64,000 nt of DNA, from assembly GCA_011050525.1 (NCBI GenBank), contig DRFO01000039.1:27642-91641 (forward strand), given 5' to 3'. Source of the DNA: Halopseudomonas xinjiangensis. Lineage in GTDB: Bacteria > Pseudomonadota > Gammaproteobacteria > Pseudomonadales > Pseudomonadaceae. Positions 8,413 through 17,069 of the stretch are shown piece by piece. The notes under the pieces are model-generated. The model was not told where the DNA came from, made no database searches, and saw only the letters and a list, made by a program, of their open reading frames with translations. The translations under genes and the position numbers were made by a program. Every line of letters begins with the position of its first letter. Within the stretch, counting starts at the first letter, position 1.

Positions 8413-9800
8413 AAGATCTTCCTCTTTAAGTAGTGTGCATATTGATAAGCAACTTTAAGGCAACCCTTAATGAGCCTTTTATTCAAATAATAGTAATACA
8501 ACTCGACAGGCAACATTTTGACCAAAAAATAACTAAAGCTTCCACGCTGCTTGGCTTCGCCGAATCTTATGTGGGACTGGGCTGCTATCCTCTCTCGGAG
8601 TCTATATATTTTTTCTCTTTGTACAGGCACTACGAATTCATTTGCCTGCACTCGCTTCCGTGGGGCCCATACCCCTTCCTGCTTTGCTACGCCGATTCTA
8701 ACAGCCAAGCCCTCCCGTCGGTGTCGATAATTTCCTGCTTGCGACTCGTAGACTTTATCTACTGATACCTCTTTCAAAGCCACCACTCTGTTAGTGACGC
8801 CTTGCGCTATGACGTCATTGATCAATCGATCTCGGACGATCATGATATTCGTTCCTGCAGAATCACCTACTGTCTCAGGCAACCATGCATCTCCACAGGA
8901 CAGATCAGCCGTTTCACCGGCTATGTCATCGCACCAATCGCAGGCTTTAGGTTTGAAATACCCTAGCCCCCAATCAAGCCCATAAAGCTGGCTAGTGGCA
9001 ACTGGCGGCAATGCGTTTCTTTCGCCAAAGCGGTCACTGCATATGACTTGACTGCTATATCGATTGGCGGGGAGATTTGCGTTCTTAACACGAAAATCAA
9101 CTGAGTGTATTTGACGTGGCTCAATCCCTTGCTGAAGCGCAATCATTTCAGCAAACGCCTTTGTCTTCATGTGTCCGCAGAAAATGGCGATGCAAAATTT
9201 TATACTTTTATTAACACTCTCATTATGCTTTGCTAAAAGCCTGATCGACTTTACAAAACATGGAACACCAACAAAAGCATAACGCTTACCATTCCCCAAA
9301 ATACTTTTAAGCGCATCGTCGTAATGAGTAGGATAGTATCTGGACTTAGCCCTACTGGTTATTTGCTCGACTGATTCAGATATCTGATATTCAAATATTG
9401 AATCCATACCTTCCGCAACGTGTATTACCCCGTCAATGTGTCCGTTGCGCAGTAGCTCTGCCAGAACCCAAGTTACCATCCCACCTGAACTTGCCTTGGC
9501 ACGATACTCACCTTCAATAACGTGACCAACGTAATTACCCAGATGATAGCCGACGCGCTTATCGTACTTACTGAACCCGGAGTACAAATCCGTGCCAATA
9601 TCGTCTTCCGAACTAGTAGTAGAAAAAGGACACACCTCAGCAGAAGCGGTCCTAGCATCTAGTTTTGCCTGCGGAATACCGATTGGGCTGTCAATGAGCT
9701 GATTATTTGTATCATCGACAGCACACGCGCCGCATCCTATGCAGTAACCGCCATCGACCACTTTTTGCAGTGAGCTTTCGCTCCCATTAAAGGCAGTCAT
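8409..9800 (-). CDS. Coenzyme F420 hydrogenase/dehydrogenase beta-subunit-like Fe-S flavoprotein
   Basis: A 463-residue protein with an N-terminal cluster-binding motif GGYCIGCGACA (residues ~18-28) and the FrhB/FdhB-type body: ASSGGMVTWVLAELL (~103-117), FVGVPCFVKSIR (~176-187) and CDWCDDIAGETADLSCGDAW with further cysteines near residue 290. Homologues are common in bacterial capsule and O-antigen loci, often next to a pyruvyl transferase as here, in organisms that do not make F420; their true substrate is not settled. A redox step on a nucleotide sugar or on the polymer is plausible. It overlaps the flippase gene by 4 bp (ATGA). Confidence 0.8.
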   Translation of the reverse strand: MTAFNGSESSLQKVVDGGYCIGCGACAVDDTNNQLIDSPIGIPQAKLDARTASAEVCPFSTTSSEDDIGTDLYSGFSKYDKRVGYHLGNYVGHVIEGEYRAKASSGGMVTWVLAELLRNGHIDGVIHVAEGMDSIFEYQISESVEQITSRAKSRYYPTHYDDALKSILGNGKRYAFVGVPCFVKSIRLLAKHNESVNKSIKFCIAIFCGHMKTKAFAEMIALQQGIEPRQIHSVDFRVKNANLPANRYSSQVICSDRFGERNALPPVATSQLYGLDWGLGYFKPKACDWCDDIAGETADLSCGDAWLPETVGDSAGTNIMIVRDRLINDVIAQGVTNRVVALKEVSVDKVYESQAGNYRHRREGLAVRIGVAKQEGVWAPRKRVQANEFVVPVQREKIYRLRERIAAQSHIRFGEAKQRGSFSYFLVKMLPVELYYYYLNKRLIKGCLKVAYQYAHYLKRKIL

Positions 9801-11077
9801 ATGAATTTCTCTTCTATGAAAACATTTCGTTTTACGGATCTGGTGTACAGCAACAACAATAGCACTTCAGTGACGACCGTTGAAACTGCCGCACCCACTA
9901 CACCAAAAACCGGTATCAGGGCTATATTCATTAGAATATTTACTAATGCTGTGAACCCCATCAATTGAACCTTGCGTTTCATATTATCTTTGGTTACCAA
10001 GACTGACCCGACGCTAGTCGCCATAAATCGCACGGGTGCAGCTGCCGCCAAAATAATAAGAGGCGTTAGAGCTCCGCTATAGCTCTCGTTGAAGAGCAGC
10101 GGTAATCCCACGGGTGCCAAAATCCAAATACATATCATGGACATACAGCCCAAGGCGAACATGACTAAGTTGCCTTGCCGGTATACGTTTCTAAACCTTA
10201 CTCTATCGTGACTAGCCCAGCGATGTATTTTTGGCAGAAGAAACTTTTGGTAAAGCACAGCTGGCAATAAATACACAGCCGACATTATCAAAAATGCAGC
10301 ATTGTAGATCCCTGCTGCTTCGTTCCCATCCATGTACTTTAGAATGAGAATATCGCTTTGGAAGTAAATCAAATACAAAACACCGGACAAACCGAAAGGC
10401 CAACTATGCTTGGTTACTTCAGCGACTGCCAGTCCAGAGTTATAATACGAGCTTTTCAGCCCATACCCCCTTAACTTTAGTTGACCATTGGACATTCTCC
10501 AGATCGATAACCCACCCACAAGAACTATTCCAAGAGCAATGATCGCGTAGGAGATTGACACTACGGTCAACGTCGTCAATTCATCGATAAGATATACAAT
10601 CGCTAGAACGGCACCTAGACGGAGAAGATGGGGGGTGAATTGCCATATAGCCAATTCACCGTAACGCTCCTCCAACTGGAACTTGGCGCTCGCCAATTCC
10701 AAAGAGACCTGACCGAAAACAATTATAGATAACAACAACAAAACATGGGTAAAGGCTTCGTCATGGGGGCCTACGAAAGCCCATATTATGATCAGAGCAA
10801 ACGTTGATGATGTGGTTATCAAGACAAGGCGTAAGGATGGTGCCAACCATCGCTCTGCTTGCCATCCCTCTTCACCATACACTTTGAGCCAAAACGCTCC
10901 TATTCCGAAACTTGCTAGGGGTGTTACCAACATGACCGTCCCCAAGGCTGCAGCAAAAACACCGAAAGTCGCTGGGTCAAACTGGCGCGCCAGGACCACT
11001 TGGCCCAGGAAAGCACATCCTGCACCCAAGACTGCTCCGACCCATAGATAAGAGACTAATTTAAACGACCGGAGCAT
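9797..11077 (-). CDS. O-antigen flippase (Wzx-like, MATE/PST superfamily)
   Basis: A polytopic membrane protein of about 426 residues with some twelve to fourteen hydrophobic segments. It starts MLRSFKLVSYLWVGAVLGAG, a positively charged first helix typical of polysaccharide flippases, and contains FGIGAFWLKVYGEEG and the late VLVTKDNMKRKVQLMG segments seen in the family. It should move undecaprenyl-linked repeat units across the inner membrane. ATG at 11077 is preferred; a TTG two codons earlier has better spacing to GAGGG and cannot be excluded. The 67-bp gap to wzz is the widest within the core cluster. The name wzx is family-level; the substrate is unknown. Confidence 0.82.
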   Translation of the reverse strand: MLRSFKLVSYLWVGAVLGAGCAFLGQVVLARQFDPATFGVFAAALGTVMLVTPLASFGIGAFWLKVYGEEGWQAERWLAPSLRLVLITTSSTFALIIIWAFVGPHDEAFTHVLLLLSIIVFGQVSLELASAKFQLEERYGELAIWQFTPHLLRLGAVLAIVYLIDELTTLTVVSISYAIIALGIVLVGGLSIWRMSNGQLKLRGYGLKSSYYNSGLAVAEVTKHSWPFGLSGVLYLIYFQSDILILKYMDGNEAAGIYNAAFLIMSAVYLLPAVLYQKFLLPKIHRWASHDRVRFRNVYRQGNLVMFALGCMSMICIWILAPVGLPLLFNESYSGALTPLIILAAAAPVRFMATSVGSVLVTKDNMKRKVQLMGFTALVNILMNIALIPVFGVVGAAVSTVVTEVLLLLLYTRSVKRNVFIEEKFI

Positions 11078-11144
11078 TCTCAAAATGCCCTCTTCGGCCT
11101 ACTAACATCACATTCCGCACCTCGGTTCATGAATATCACTGCGT

Positions 11145-12215
11145 TCAAATCGCGCTTGATACTTTGCGTTTTCTGATAGCTATACGGACCAAAGCGATCA
11201 CGCTTCCCAACATTCCCCCAAGCACGATGCCCGCCCCGACTATTATCTTCTTCCTCGGCTCAATCGGTCCGTCGGGTATCTCAGCAGCGCTATCAAGCGT
11301 AAACAATGCCGCTCCCTTCGGTGCTGGATTAACCAAACTCAATAGGTTGATTTGCTGCTGTAAATTACGAAGTTCACCAATATAGGGGTCTTCGTTTTCA
11401 CGCGCCTGAAGGAGCTCAAGTTCGGCTTGGATAGCTTTAGACCCCCGCATGTAAGCTAGATTTCCATCAATCATCTGGGACAGTTCATCCTCTGCGGCTG
11501 TCCGCCCCGCTGTTACTTGAGGCGCGTCCACTCCCACGGCCTCAGCGACATTCAGCGCATCTTTAAGCCGTGCTATACGGTCTTCGCGCTGCGTAGTGGC
11601 AAACTCACGGAGCACCTCGATTCTGCGCTCAAGTACTGTCTTTTTATTTTTTATCTCCAATACGGTATTAGCCGTGAGGTCACCGAATGCTTCGTCGGCA
11701 GCCATTTGGAGAAAAATGTTGTTCCATTCAGCTGCGATCTCAGGGTCACTCGCCTGGACGAGGATCTCCGTTATATGGGGGTTATTTCTCTCGTCTGGAC
11801 GTCGAACCACTATATCTTCGCGCATACGCCTTGTGAGCTCATCCCTGGTGGCCGCTGAGCCTTGTTCGATGAGAAATGGCCTGTAATGCTGCACGAAAAA
11901 GTTTCGCCGGGTGGTCTCTGCTGTAAGGTTTCGGATGAAAATTGCATACACTCCACTGGGATCCAATTCGGAGAGTCCAGCTTGTGCGCGCCCGAGGTTC
12001 AACGGCGCCACATCCGCAGCCCGGGGAGGAATGGTTCGTGCGCTGGTTTCATAAACTGGAGAGAGCATTAAGGAATAGACGAGTGCGCAGAGAGTAACTA
12101 CGGCTGTCACACCTATAATCACCCATTTTTCCTGCCATAGCCCTCTGGCAAGCTCAATCAGGTCGATTTCACCCATATGTTCGCGTGGCTCGTGCCTTCT
12201 GCTTTCTTCGTACAC
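11145..12215 (-). CDS. Wzz-type O-antigen chain-length determinant
   Basis: A 356-residue polysaccharide co-polymerase of the inner membrane that sets O-antigen chain length by acting on Wzy. It shows the expected order: short cytoplasmic N-terminus with GEIDLIELARGLWQEKW, first membrane helix (residues ~33-53), the proline-containing SPVYETSARTIPP strand, a long coiled-coil periplasmic part (~190-300), and a second membrane helix near the C-terminus preceded by PIEPRKKIIV. No kinase domain follows, so it is Wzz rather than a Wzc-like kinase. The start is GTG at 12215 with GAGG 5 nt upstream. An exact ops element lies 25 bp before this start, making it the first gene of the RfaH-controlled unit. 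Confidence 0.9.
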   Translation of the reverse strand: MYEESRRHEPREHMGEIDLIELARGLWQEKWVIIGVTAVVTLCALVYSLMLSPVYETSARTIPPRAADVAPLNLGRAQAGLSELDPSGVYAIFIRNLTAETTRRNFFVQHYRPFLIEQGSAATRDELTRRMREDIVVRRPDERNNPHITEILVQASDPEIAAEWNNIFLQMAADEAFGDLTANTVLEIKNKKTVLERRIEVLREFATTQREDRIARLKDALNVAEAVGVDAPQVTAGRTAAEDELSQMIDGNLAYMRGSKAIQAELELLQARENEDPYIGELRNLQQQINLLSLVNPAPKGAALFTLDSAAEIPDGPIEPRKKIIVGAGIVLGGMLGSVIALVRIAIRKRKVSSAI

Positions 12216-12240
12216 AGTAACCTCATTATCAAAGTCAAAA

Positions 12241-12252
12241 CACGCTACCGCC
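12241..12252 (-). promoter_or_regulatory. ops element (RfaH recruitment site) in the leader of the O-antigen operon
   Basis: Read on the minus strand, these 12 bases are GGCGGTAGCGTG, an exact match to the Escherichia coli ops consensus. The site lies between rfaH and wzz, 25 bp before the wzz GTG, in the orientation of transcription. In enterobacteria a paused RNA polymerase exposes ops in the non-template strand and RfaH loads there to suppress termination. The match, orientation, leader position and linkage to an rfaH-like gene together make it very likely functional. Confidence 0.92.
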
Positions 12253-12284
12253 CCAAGATTTACTGTCTATTTCTTGAGAACAGA

Positions 12285-12314
12285 TTATTAAATTGTGTAA
12301 GCCGTCCAGTTCAA
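12285..12314 (-). promoter_or_regulatory. Candidate sigma-70 promoter upstream of ops and wzz
   Basis: On the minus strand, TTGAAC (12309-12314) is followed after 17-18 bp by TTAATA/TAATAA (12285-12291). A start about 7 bp further would place ops about 25-35 nt into the transcript, a suitable position for RfaH loading. The -10 match is only moderate and transcription could instead read through from rfaH. Confidence 0.35.
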
Positions 12315-12380
12315 TCATCCAAGCACGGTGCGGCCAAGGGATTGAGGATCATAAACGGTCTCTACCCCAAGTGTCAGTTA

Positions 12381-12890
12381 TTAGTCTGGCGATCTGATTA
12401 TTCGCAGCGGGACGTTCAGCTGCTGCTGACGCTGCAGAATCTGCAATAGAACTATCGCGCGCTCGGCGCCATCGGCTTTACTGAAGATTGCATCCAAATC
12501 CTTGAAGGGTCCTTCGGCAAGCCGGACGATACTGCCCGGTTTAAACAGGGATCGTTCGTCATGCTGCTCGAGGCGACGTTTTATGTCCTTGATCAGGCCC
12601 GGCTCTACCGCAACGGGCGTATTGGCGAAGGTCACCAAGCGTAAAACGCCACGCGTGGAACGGATGGTATGCCAGCTATCGGTGAGGCGACAAAGATAAG
12701 CAAACAGATAACCAGGGAACAGGGATTCTTCGACGTGTGTCCTTTTACCCTGGCGGATCGCCTGGACAGTACGCACCGGGCGGTAACAGGGAATATGCTG
12801 ATTGCGCAGATTCGCTTCTGCACGCGCATCCTGCCTGGATTTGCACTGAACGACATACCAATGAGGAGACCCGTTCATTTCGGCTGACAT
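12381..12890 (-). CDS. rfaH: RfaH-type transcription antiterminator (NusG paralogue)
   Basis: A 169-residue specialised NusG-family protein. The N-terminal NGN domain begins HWYVVQCKSRQDARAEANLR (residues ~10-29) with the RfaH-type CYRPV and EESLFPGYLFAYL segments (~55-67) and RSTRGVLRLVTFA (~77-89). The C-terminal KOW-type domain contains PGSIVRLAEGPFKDLDAIF (~122-140). RfaH binds ops-paused RNA polymerase, prevents Rho-dependent termination and recruits ribosomes to long, poorly translated operons. The gene lies directly upstream of the O-antigen operon, whose leader holds an exact ops site, so it is a local regulator. Start ATG at 12890; a second in-frame ATG four codons later is possible. 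Confidence 0.88.
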   Translation of the reverse strand: MSAEMNGSPHWYVVQCKSRQDARAEANLRNQHIPCYRPVRTVQAIRQGKRTHVEESLFPGYLFAYLCRLTDSWHTIRSTRGVLRLVTFANTPVAVEPGLIKDIKRRLEQHDERSLFKPGSIVRLAEGPFKDLDAIFSKADGAERAIVLLQILQRQQQLNVPLRIIRSPD

Positions 12891-13052
12891 CCAGTTCCGC
12901 TTTCGAGGTGCGCATGCTAAACCTCTGATAGAGGCGGTTCAACCTTAATGCCGGGATTTTTGACAAGTGGGGGGTGACCCACTGCGATCTGTTGTTCGGC
13001 ATATTGCCGTTGCCATGGTCACTGAAACGGCGGCTTTGCTTAGCCGCAGACC

Positions 13053-14477
13053 TCACCCCGTCGGAATTACCACCCGGAGCGGTTTATCCAGCTGCCGTGC
13101 CCGCTTCTGCAGCTCACGAGCAAGGGTTTGCTTCGCCCCCTCTTCCCCGTGCACCAATCTCACCTCCTCCGGCCAATGCCGCATTCGCGTCACAAAATTA
13201 ACCAGCCCTTTCTGATCGGCATGCGCAGAGTAACCTCCGAGCGTATGCACGCGCGCTTTGATATCGAAGCGCTCACCGTCCAGATCAACATAGCCGCCGC
13301 GCGGTCCGAACTCCTGGATCGCGCGGCCTGGTGTGCCTTGCGCCTGGTATCCGACAAAGACGACGTTGTGCCGTGGGTCGCCCAGCATGGCCTTCAGATA
13401 GTTGATGATCCGGCCGGCGTTGCACATTCCGCTACCGGTGATCACCACGGCGGGTTGTCGCGTGTGCGCCAGTCGGTTGACCATGCTCAGGTGCTGACTG
13501 TGCGTCTCAACCGTCAACAGTTGCTCAAACCCCAGCGGTTTTCGTCCACTACTGACCCGCTTCAAGGCCTCGACATCCCACCAAGGCTTGAGCTGACGAT
13601 AGAGCGCGGTGAATCGAGTCGCCAATGGTGCATCAAGGATGATCGGCAGTTCAGACCAATCGACGCCTATGCGCGATCGGACCCGAGTAAGAATATCTTC
13701 AATTTCGTAGAGCAGTTCTTGCGTTCGACCAATGCTGAACGCGGGTATCAATACCGTACCGCCATCTGCCAGCGCCTCTTCGAGTACTGCTTGAAAACGG
13801 TCCCGCCTGTTGCGCCGGTCTTCATGATTACGATCACCGTAGGTGCTTTCCAGCACCACTACGTCAGCCCGCCATGCCGGTTCAGGCGGAGGCAGCAAAG
13901 GCGCATGGGGTGCGCCCAGGTCGCCTGAAAAGAGTATGCGTCGGCGCAAGCCGGTCTCCACATACTCCACATCAAATTCCACATAGGCCGAACCCAGAAT
14001 ATGCCCGGCGCGCTGAAAGCGAACCTTGCATATCAAGTCGTCACGGTGCAGCAGGGTGATCCAGGTTTTGTAAGGATGCCCGCGCAGCATTGGCTGCACT
14101 TTCTCAATGAAGCGCTCGGCCAACTGAGCATCGCGCTTGATGCCCACCATAAATGCATCTTCAAGCACCGTCGGCATCAGCAGCGCGGAAGGCTCTGTGC
14201 AATGCACAGGCCCGGTGAACCCGGCCGCGATCAGCCAGGGCAAACGACCGATATGATCGATATGCACGTGCGTAGCGATCAGCGCTCGCACGCTAGTCAG
14301 GCTGAACTCGATAGCCAGGTGGTTTGCACCCGCTCCGTTGCCCGACGTTTCAGCGCCCTGAAACATACCGCAATCAATCAGCACGCTGTCCTGCGGGCCC
14401 AGCCAGAGCTGGTGGCATGAGCCAGTAACGCCTCTCACCGCGCCATGGTGTTGTATATAGGGATAGGTTGTAGTCAT
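13053..14477 (-). CDS. Beta-CASP metallo-beta-lactamase fold RNase-like hydrolase
   Basis: A 474-residue protein of the CPSF/Ysh1-like metallo-hydrolases that usually cut RNA. Zinc ligands are visible in THVHIDHIG (HxHxDH, residues ~85-93) and in the later GDLG and YSAHADQKG segments. The beta-CASP region includes VVLESTYGDR, PAFSIGRTQELLYE and VVITGSGMCNAGRI, and the C-terminal RNA-specificity part holds GGYVDLDG and VRLVHGEEGAKQTL. The start at 14477 is fixed by AAGGAG 7 nt upstream; the frame stays open to 15044, but that extension is antisense to the phosphatase gene and has no conserved content. It stands alone, convergent with nothing and divergent from the phosphatase. Substrate unknown. 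Confidence 0.88.
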   Translation of the reverse strand: MTTTYPYIQHHGAVRGVTGSCHQLWLGPQDSVLIDCGMFQGAETSGNGAGANHLAIEFSLTSVRALIATHVHIDHIGRLPWLIAAGFTGPVHCTEPSALLMPTVLEDAFMVGIKRDAQLAERFIEKVQPMLRGHPYKTWITLLHRDDLICKVRFQRAGHILGSAYVEFDVEYVETGLRRRILFSGDLGAPHAPLLPPPEPAWRADVVVLESTYGDRNHEDRRNRRDRFQAVLEEALADGGTVLIPAFSIGRTQELLYEIEDILTRVRSRIGVDWSELPIILDAPLATRFTALYRQLKPWWDVEALKRVSSGRKPLGFEQLLTVETHSQHLSMVNRLAHTRQPAVVITGSGMCNAGRIINYLKAMLGDPRHNVVFVGYQAQGTPGRAIQEFGPRGGYVDLDGERFDIKARVHTLGGYSAHADQKGLVNFVTRMRHWPEEVRLVHGEEGAKQTLARELQKRARQLDKPLRVVIPTG

Positions 14478-14660
14478 GCCAGCACTCCTTTGCTTGTAAC
14501 CCGCCTCGCAGCCTAACGATTTTGCGCCTGAGTTACAGTGAAGCTGCGCACAAACGCAGCTTTCAACGCTTCCGCACGTCCGGACCCACCTTGACCCCGC
14601 CCCCCTAACTCCATAAAGTTGCTTCCTTACAGAGCTGCTAAAGGATGGCGTCGCAACTAA

Positions 14661-15101
14661 ATGTTCAAATCGATATTGATTGTGTGCGTCGGTAATATTT
14701 GTCGCAGTCCGACGGCTGAAGCCATCCTGAAGAACAAGCTTGAGGGCATGAATATTGACATCAGCTCCGCAGGATTGGGAGCGCTGGTTGGCAAACCGGT
14801 TGACCCTACCGCGGTAAAGGTGATGGCCGAAGCGGGCCTGTCTCTGCCGGAACACAAGGCGCGGCAGATCACGCCAGAGATGATCCGCGAAGCCGACTTG
14901 ATCCTGGCGATGGAGAACAGGCACCTGCAGTCGATCCACTCGCTGGCACCGGAAGCCCGGGGCAAGACCTTTCTCTTTGGTCGCTGGTTGAATGGATGCG
15001 AAGCGCCTGATCCATATCGTCAGTCTCAGCCCGCCTTCGTGCACGTCTACAGCATCCTGGATAAGTCCGCCAACGCCTGGTTGCCCTACCTTAAGAAATA
15101 A
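14661..15101 (+). CDS. Low-molecular-weight protein-tyrosine phosphatase (Wzb/Etp-like)
   Basis: A 146-residue cytoplasmic phosphatase. The P-loop CVGNICRSPTA (CX5R, residues ~9-19) lies at the N-terminus, and the catalytic aspartate region EAPDPYRQSQPAF is near residue 115, as in the family. Such enzymes dephosphorylate BY-kinases that control polysaccharide export. No Wzc-like kinase is encoded in the window, so the partner is elsewhere or it has another role. A purine-rich AAAGGA lies 15 nt upstream, rather far, but this is the only start giving the standard MFKSILIVCVGN terminus. A small VanZ-like gene follows in the same direction. Confidence 0.9.
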   Translation: MFKSILIVCVGNICRSPTAEAILKNKLEGMNIDISSAGLGALVGKPVDPTAVKVMAEAGLSLPEHKARQITPEMIREADLILAMENRHLQSIHSLAPEARGKTFLFGRWLNGCEAPDPYRQSQPAFVHVYSILDKSANAWLPYLKK

Positions 15102-15162
15102 TCATCACCCCAATCCAACGATCATTATTGGGGTAACGGCACGAGCCGCACCTGGAGCAATT

Positions 15163-15564
15163 ATGTGGGTTAGTGTCATGCGTCGCTGGGTGAAATATCG
15201 CCGGGCATTCCAAATTCTGTTCTTTGTGGTGGTTGCCGCCGGAATGTTTCTGGGCATGCGCCCTACTCCGCCACCCGCTGCTTATAGCTGGATGATGAGC
15301 TTTTATCATCTGGGCGGGCTGTTTGGTTGTACCGTGCTCAGCTATCTGGCGTTCCCGCGGTGGAAGTGGTGGTGTCGCGGGGTGGCCATGTTCGGCGTGG
15401 GCGTGATGGTGGAACTGGTGCAGTCATTCCATCCCAACCGCGTGACTGATATGGAAGACATACTCGCCAACAGCGCTGGTGTGGCGCTGGGTCTGATTCT
15501 CATAGCGGCTTGGAAGAGTTGGAGCAGTTACCGGCGCCACGGCCTACCTGTGCGCTCCTGGTAG
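15163..15564 (+). CDS. VanZ-like family membrane protein
   Basis: A 133-residue protein with about four membrane segments: residues ~14-31, ~43-60, ~66-82 and ~103-120. The motif MVELVQSFHPNRVTDMEDILANSAG is reduced here to its key residues: ELVQ, a proline, R and D, then NSAG, a hallmark of VanZ/teicoplanin-resistance-like domains common in many bacteria near polysaccharide genes. The start at 15163 has GGAG 5 nt upstream; an ATG five codons later is weaker. It lies 61 bp after the phosphatase gene and is probably co-transcribed. The role in Gram-negatives is not established. Confidence 0.8.
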   Translation: MWVSVMRRWVKYRRAFQILFFVVVAAGMFLGMRPTPPPAAYSWMMSFYHLGGLFGCTVLSYLAFPRWKWWCRGVAMFGVGVMVELVQSFHPNRVTDMEDILANSAGVALGLILIAAWKSWSSYRRHGLPVRSW

Positions 15565-15584
15565 GATCCAGAAGCGCCGCTGAA

Positions 15585-16910
15585 TCAGCTACGCCGTTTA
15601 GGCGGCGCCAACCCGTCCGAGCTCGCCACCACCGCGCCCTTGGGCACGCTAGGCTTTTTACGTGCGGCCAGCTTCTTCGCCCTGGCTTTTTTGGCCTTTG
15701 GATCCTTCTTGTCGTTCTTATTTTTACTACCCACCGCCTTGCCCGACGCCTTCACCTTCTTCGGACCTTTATAGCTGCCCTCAAGATCCTTGATGACGCG
15801 CCGCTCGAACTGCCGACGCAGATAACGCTCGATGCTGGTCATCAAATTCCATTCATGCGGCGCAACCAACGAGATTGCCACGCCTTCGGCTCCTGCGCGT
15901 CCGGTCCGACCAACGCGGTGCAGATAGTCATCGCCACTGCGCGGCATATCGAAATTGATCACCAGGTCCAGCTCGCTGATATCCAGCCCACGCGCCGCCA
16001 CATCTGTCGCCACCAGCACGCCGGATGCGCCCTGCTTGAAGCGCTCGATTGCCAGCTTGCGGTCCTTCTGGTCCTTCTCGCCATGCAGCACATAGACCCG
16101 CAGCGCCTCGTTGGCACGCAGCACGCCATTCAACCTGTCGGCCATTACCCGAGTATTGGTAAACACAATCGCCTTACCGGGGCTCTCGTTCGTCAGCAGC
16201 CACTTGAGTTGCGCTTCCTTATGCGCATTGTCATCCGAGGCAATCACCTGTTGCTTGATAGCCGGGGTGTCATCTCGCACGCTGTCCAGCTCCAGCCACC
16301 TCGGATCACGTAGTGCGTTCTCGGCCACGCGCTGCAAGCCGGCGCTGCCCTTGGTGGCAGAGAACAACAGCGTCTGTCGCGCCTCGGGACAAGCCGAGGC
16401 AATCTTGATCACATCTTCGCTGAAGCCCATGTCCAGCATACGGTCGGCTTCATCGATCACCAGCGTCTGAATCAGCGACAAATCCAGATTAACCCCTGCC
16501 CCCAGATGCTCGAGCGCACGGCCCGGCGTTGCCACGATGATGTCCGGATTCTTGCGCAGCTTTGCTGCTTGCACTTTAAAGTCTTCCCCGCCAATAACCA
16601 GCTCAGCCTTGAGAAAAGTAAAGCGCGCCAAATTCTGGATATCGCTCTGGATCTGCCTGGCCAGCTCCCGCGTTGGCGATAGGATCAAGGCACGCGGCGC
16701 CTGCGGCTGGGTTTCTTCCTGCAGCAGGCGATTGAGAATAGGCAACACGAACGCAGCGGTCTTGCCGCTACCCGTTTGGGCGATCACATACAGATCGTCG
16801 CCAGCCATGGCAGGAGGAATGGCTGCTTTCTGAACTTCGGTAGGCTTTTGATATTCCAGGGCTTCAAGACCCTTGAGCAGACGCTCGTGCAGATTGAATT
16901 CGGTAAACAA
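15585..16910 (-). CDS. ATP-dependent DEAD-box RNA helicase (SrmB/RhlE-like)
   Basis: A 441-residue helicase that remodels RNA, probably in ribosome assembly or mRNA decay. Motifs in order: Q motif FTEFNLHERLLKGLEALEY then PTEVQKAAIP, motif I AQTGSGKTAAF, Ia SPTRELARQ, II VIDEADRMLD, III SATKGSA, IV IVFTNTR, V ATDVAARGLD and VI HRVGRTGRAG. A lysine-rich tail of about 65 residues follows, typical of RNA-binding extensions. The start is taken as TTG at 16910, matching the usual MFTEFNLHERL terminus, with GAGG about 9 nt upstream; the upstream frame to 17045 lacks conservation. It runs opposite to galE. Confidence 0.9.
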   Translation of the reverse strand: MFTEFNLHERLLKGLEALEYQKPTEVQKAAIPPAMAGDDLYVIAQTGSGKTAAFVLPILNRLLQEETQPQAPRALILSPTRELARQIQSDIQNLARFTFLKAELVIGGEDFKVQAAKLRKNPDIIVATPGRALEHLGAGVNLDLSLIQTLVIDEADRMLDMGFSEDVIKIASACPEARQTLLFSATKGSAGLQRVAENALRDPRWLELDSVRDDTPAIKQQVIASDDNAHKEAQLKWLLTNESPGKAIVFTNTRVMADRLNGVLRANEALRVYVLHGEKDQKDRKLAIERFKQGASGVLVATDVAARGLDISELDLVINFDMPRSGDDYLHRVGRTGRAGAEGVAISLVAPHEWNLMTSIERYLRRQFERRVIKDLEGSYKGPKKVKASGKAVGSKNKNDKKDPKAKKARAKKLAARKKPSVPKGAVVASSDGLAPPKRRS

Positions 16911-17069
16911 GGGTCTTTGCCTCTGGGCTGAACTTGATAAGACTGCGATAGCTGCGCAGTGTAACAAACCTCCGGCCTTTCTTAACGGAAACCTCAACGG
17001 TATGATCCGAGACAGAACGCCTGTTATAAGCGTCAAGGTGCGCATCTCGATTGAATTAAAGGCTCAACT

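Noticed and set aside
14478..15044. N-terminal extension of the beta-CASP hydrolase by 189 codons
   Set aside because: It overlaps the phosphatase gene antisense, has no conserved content, and a strong ribosome site marks the start at 14477.
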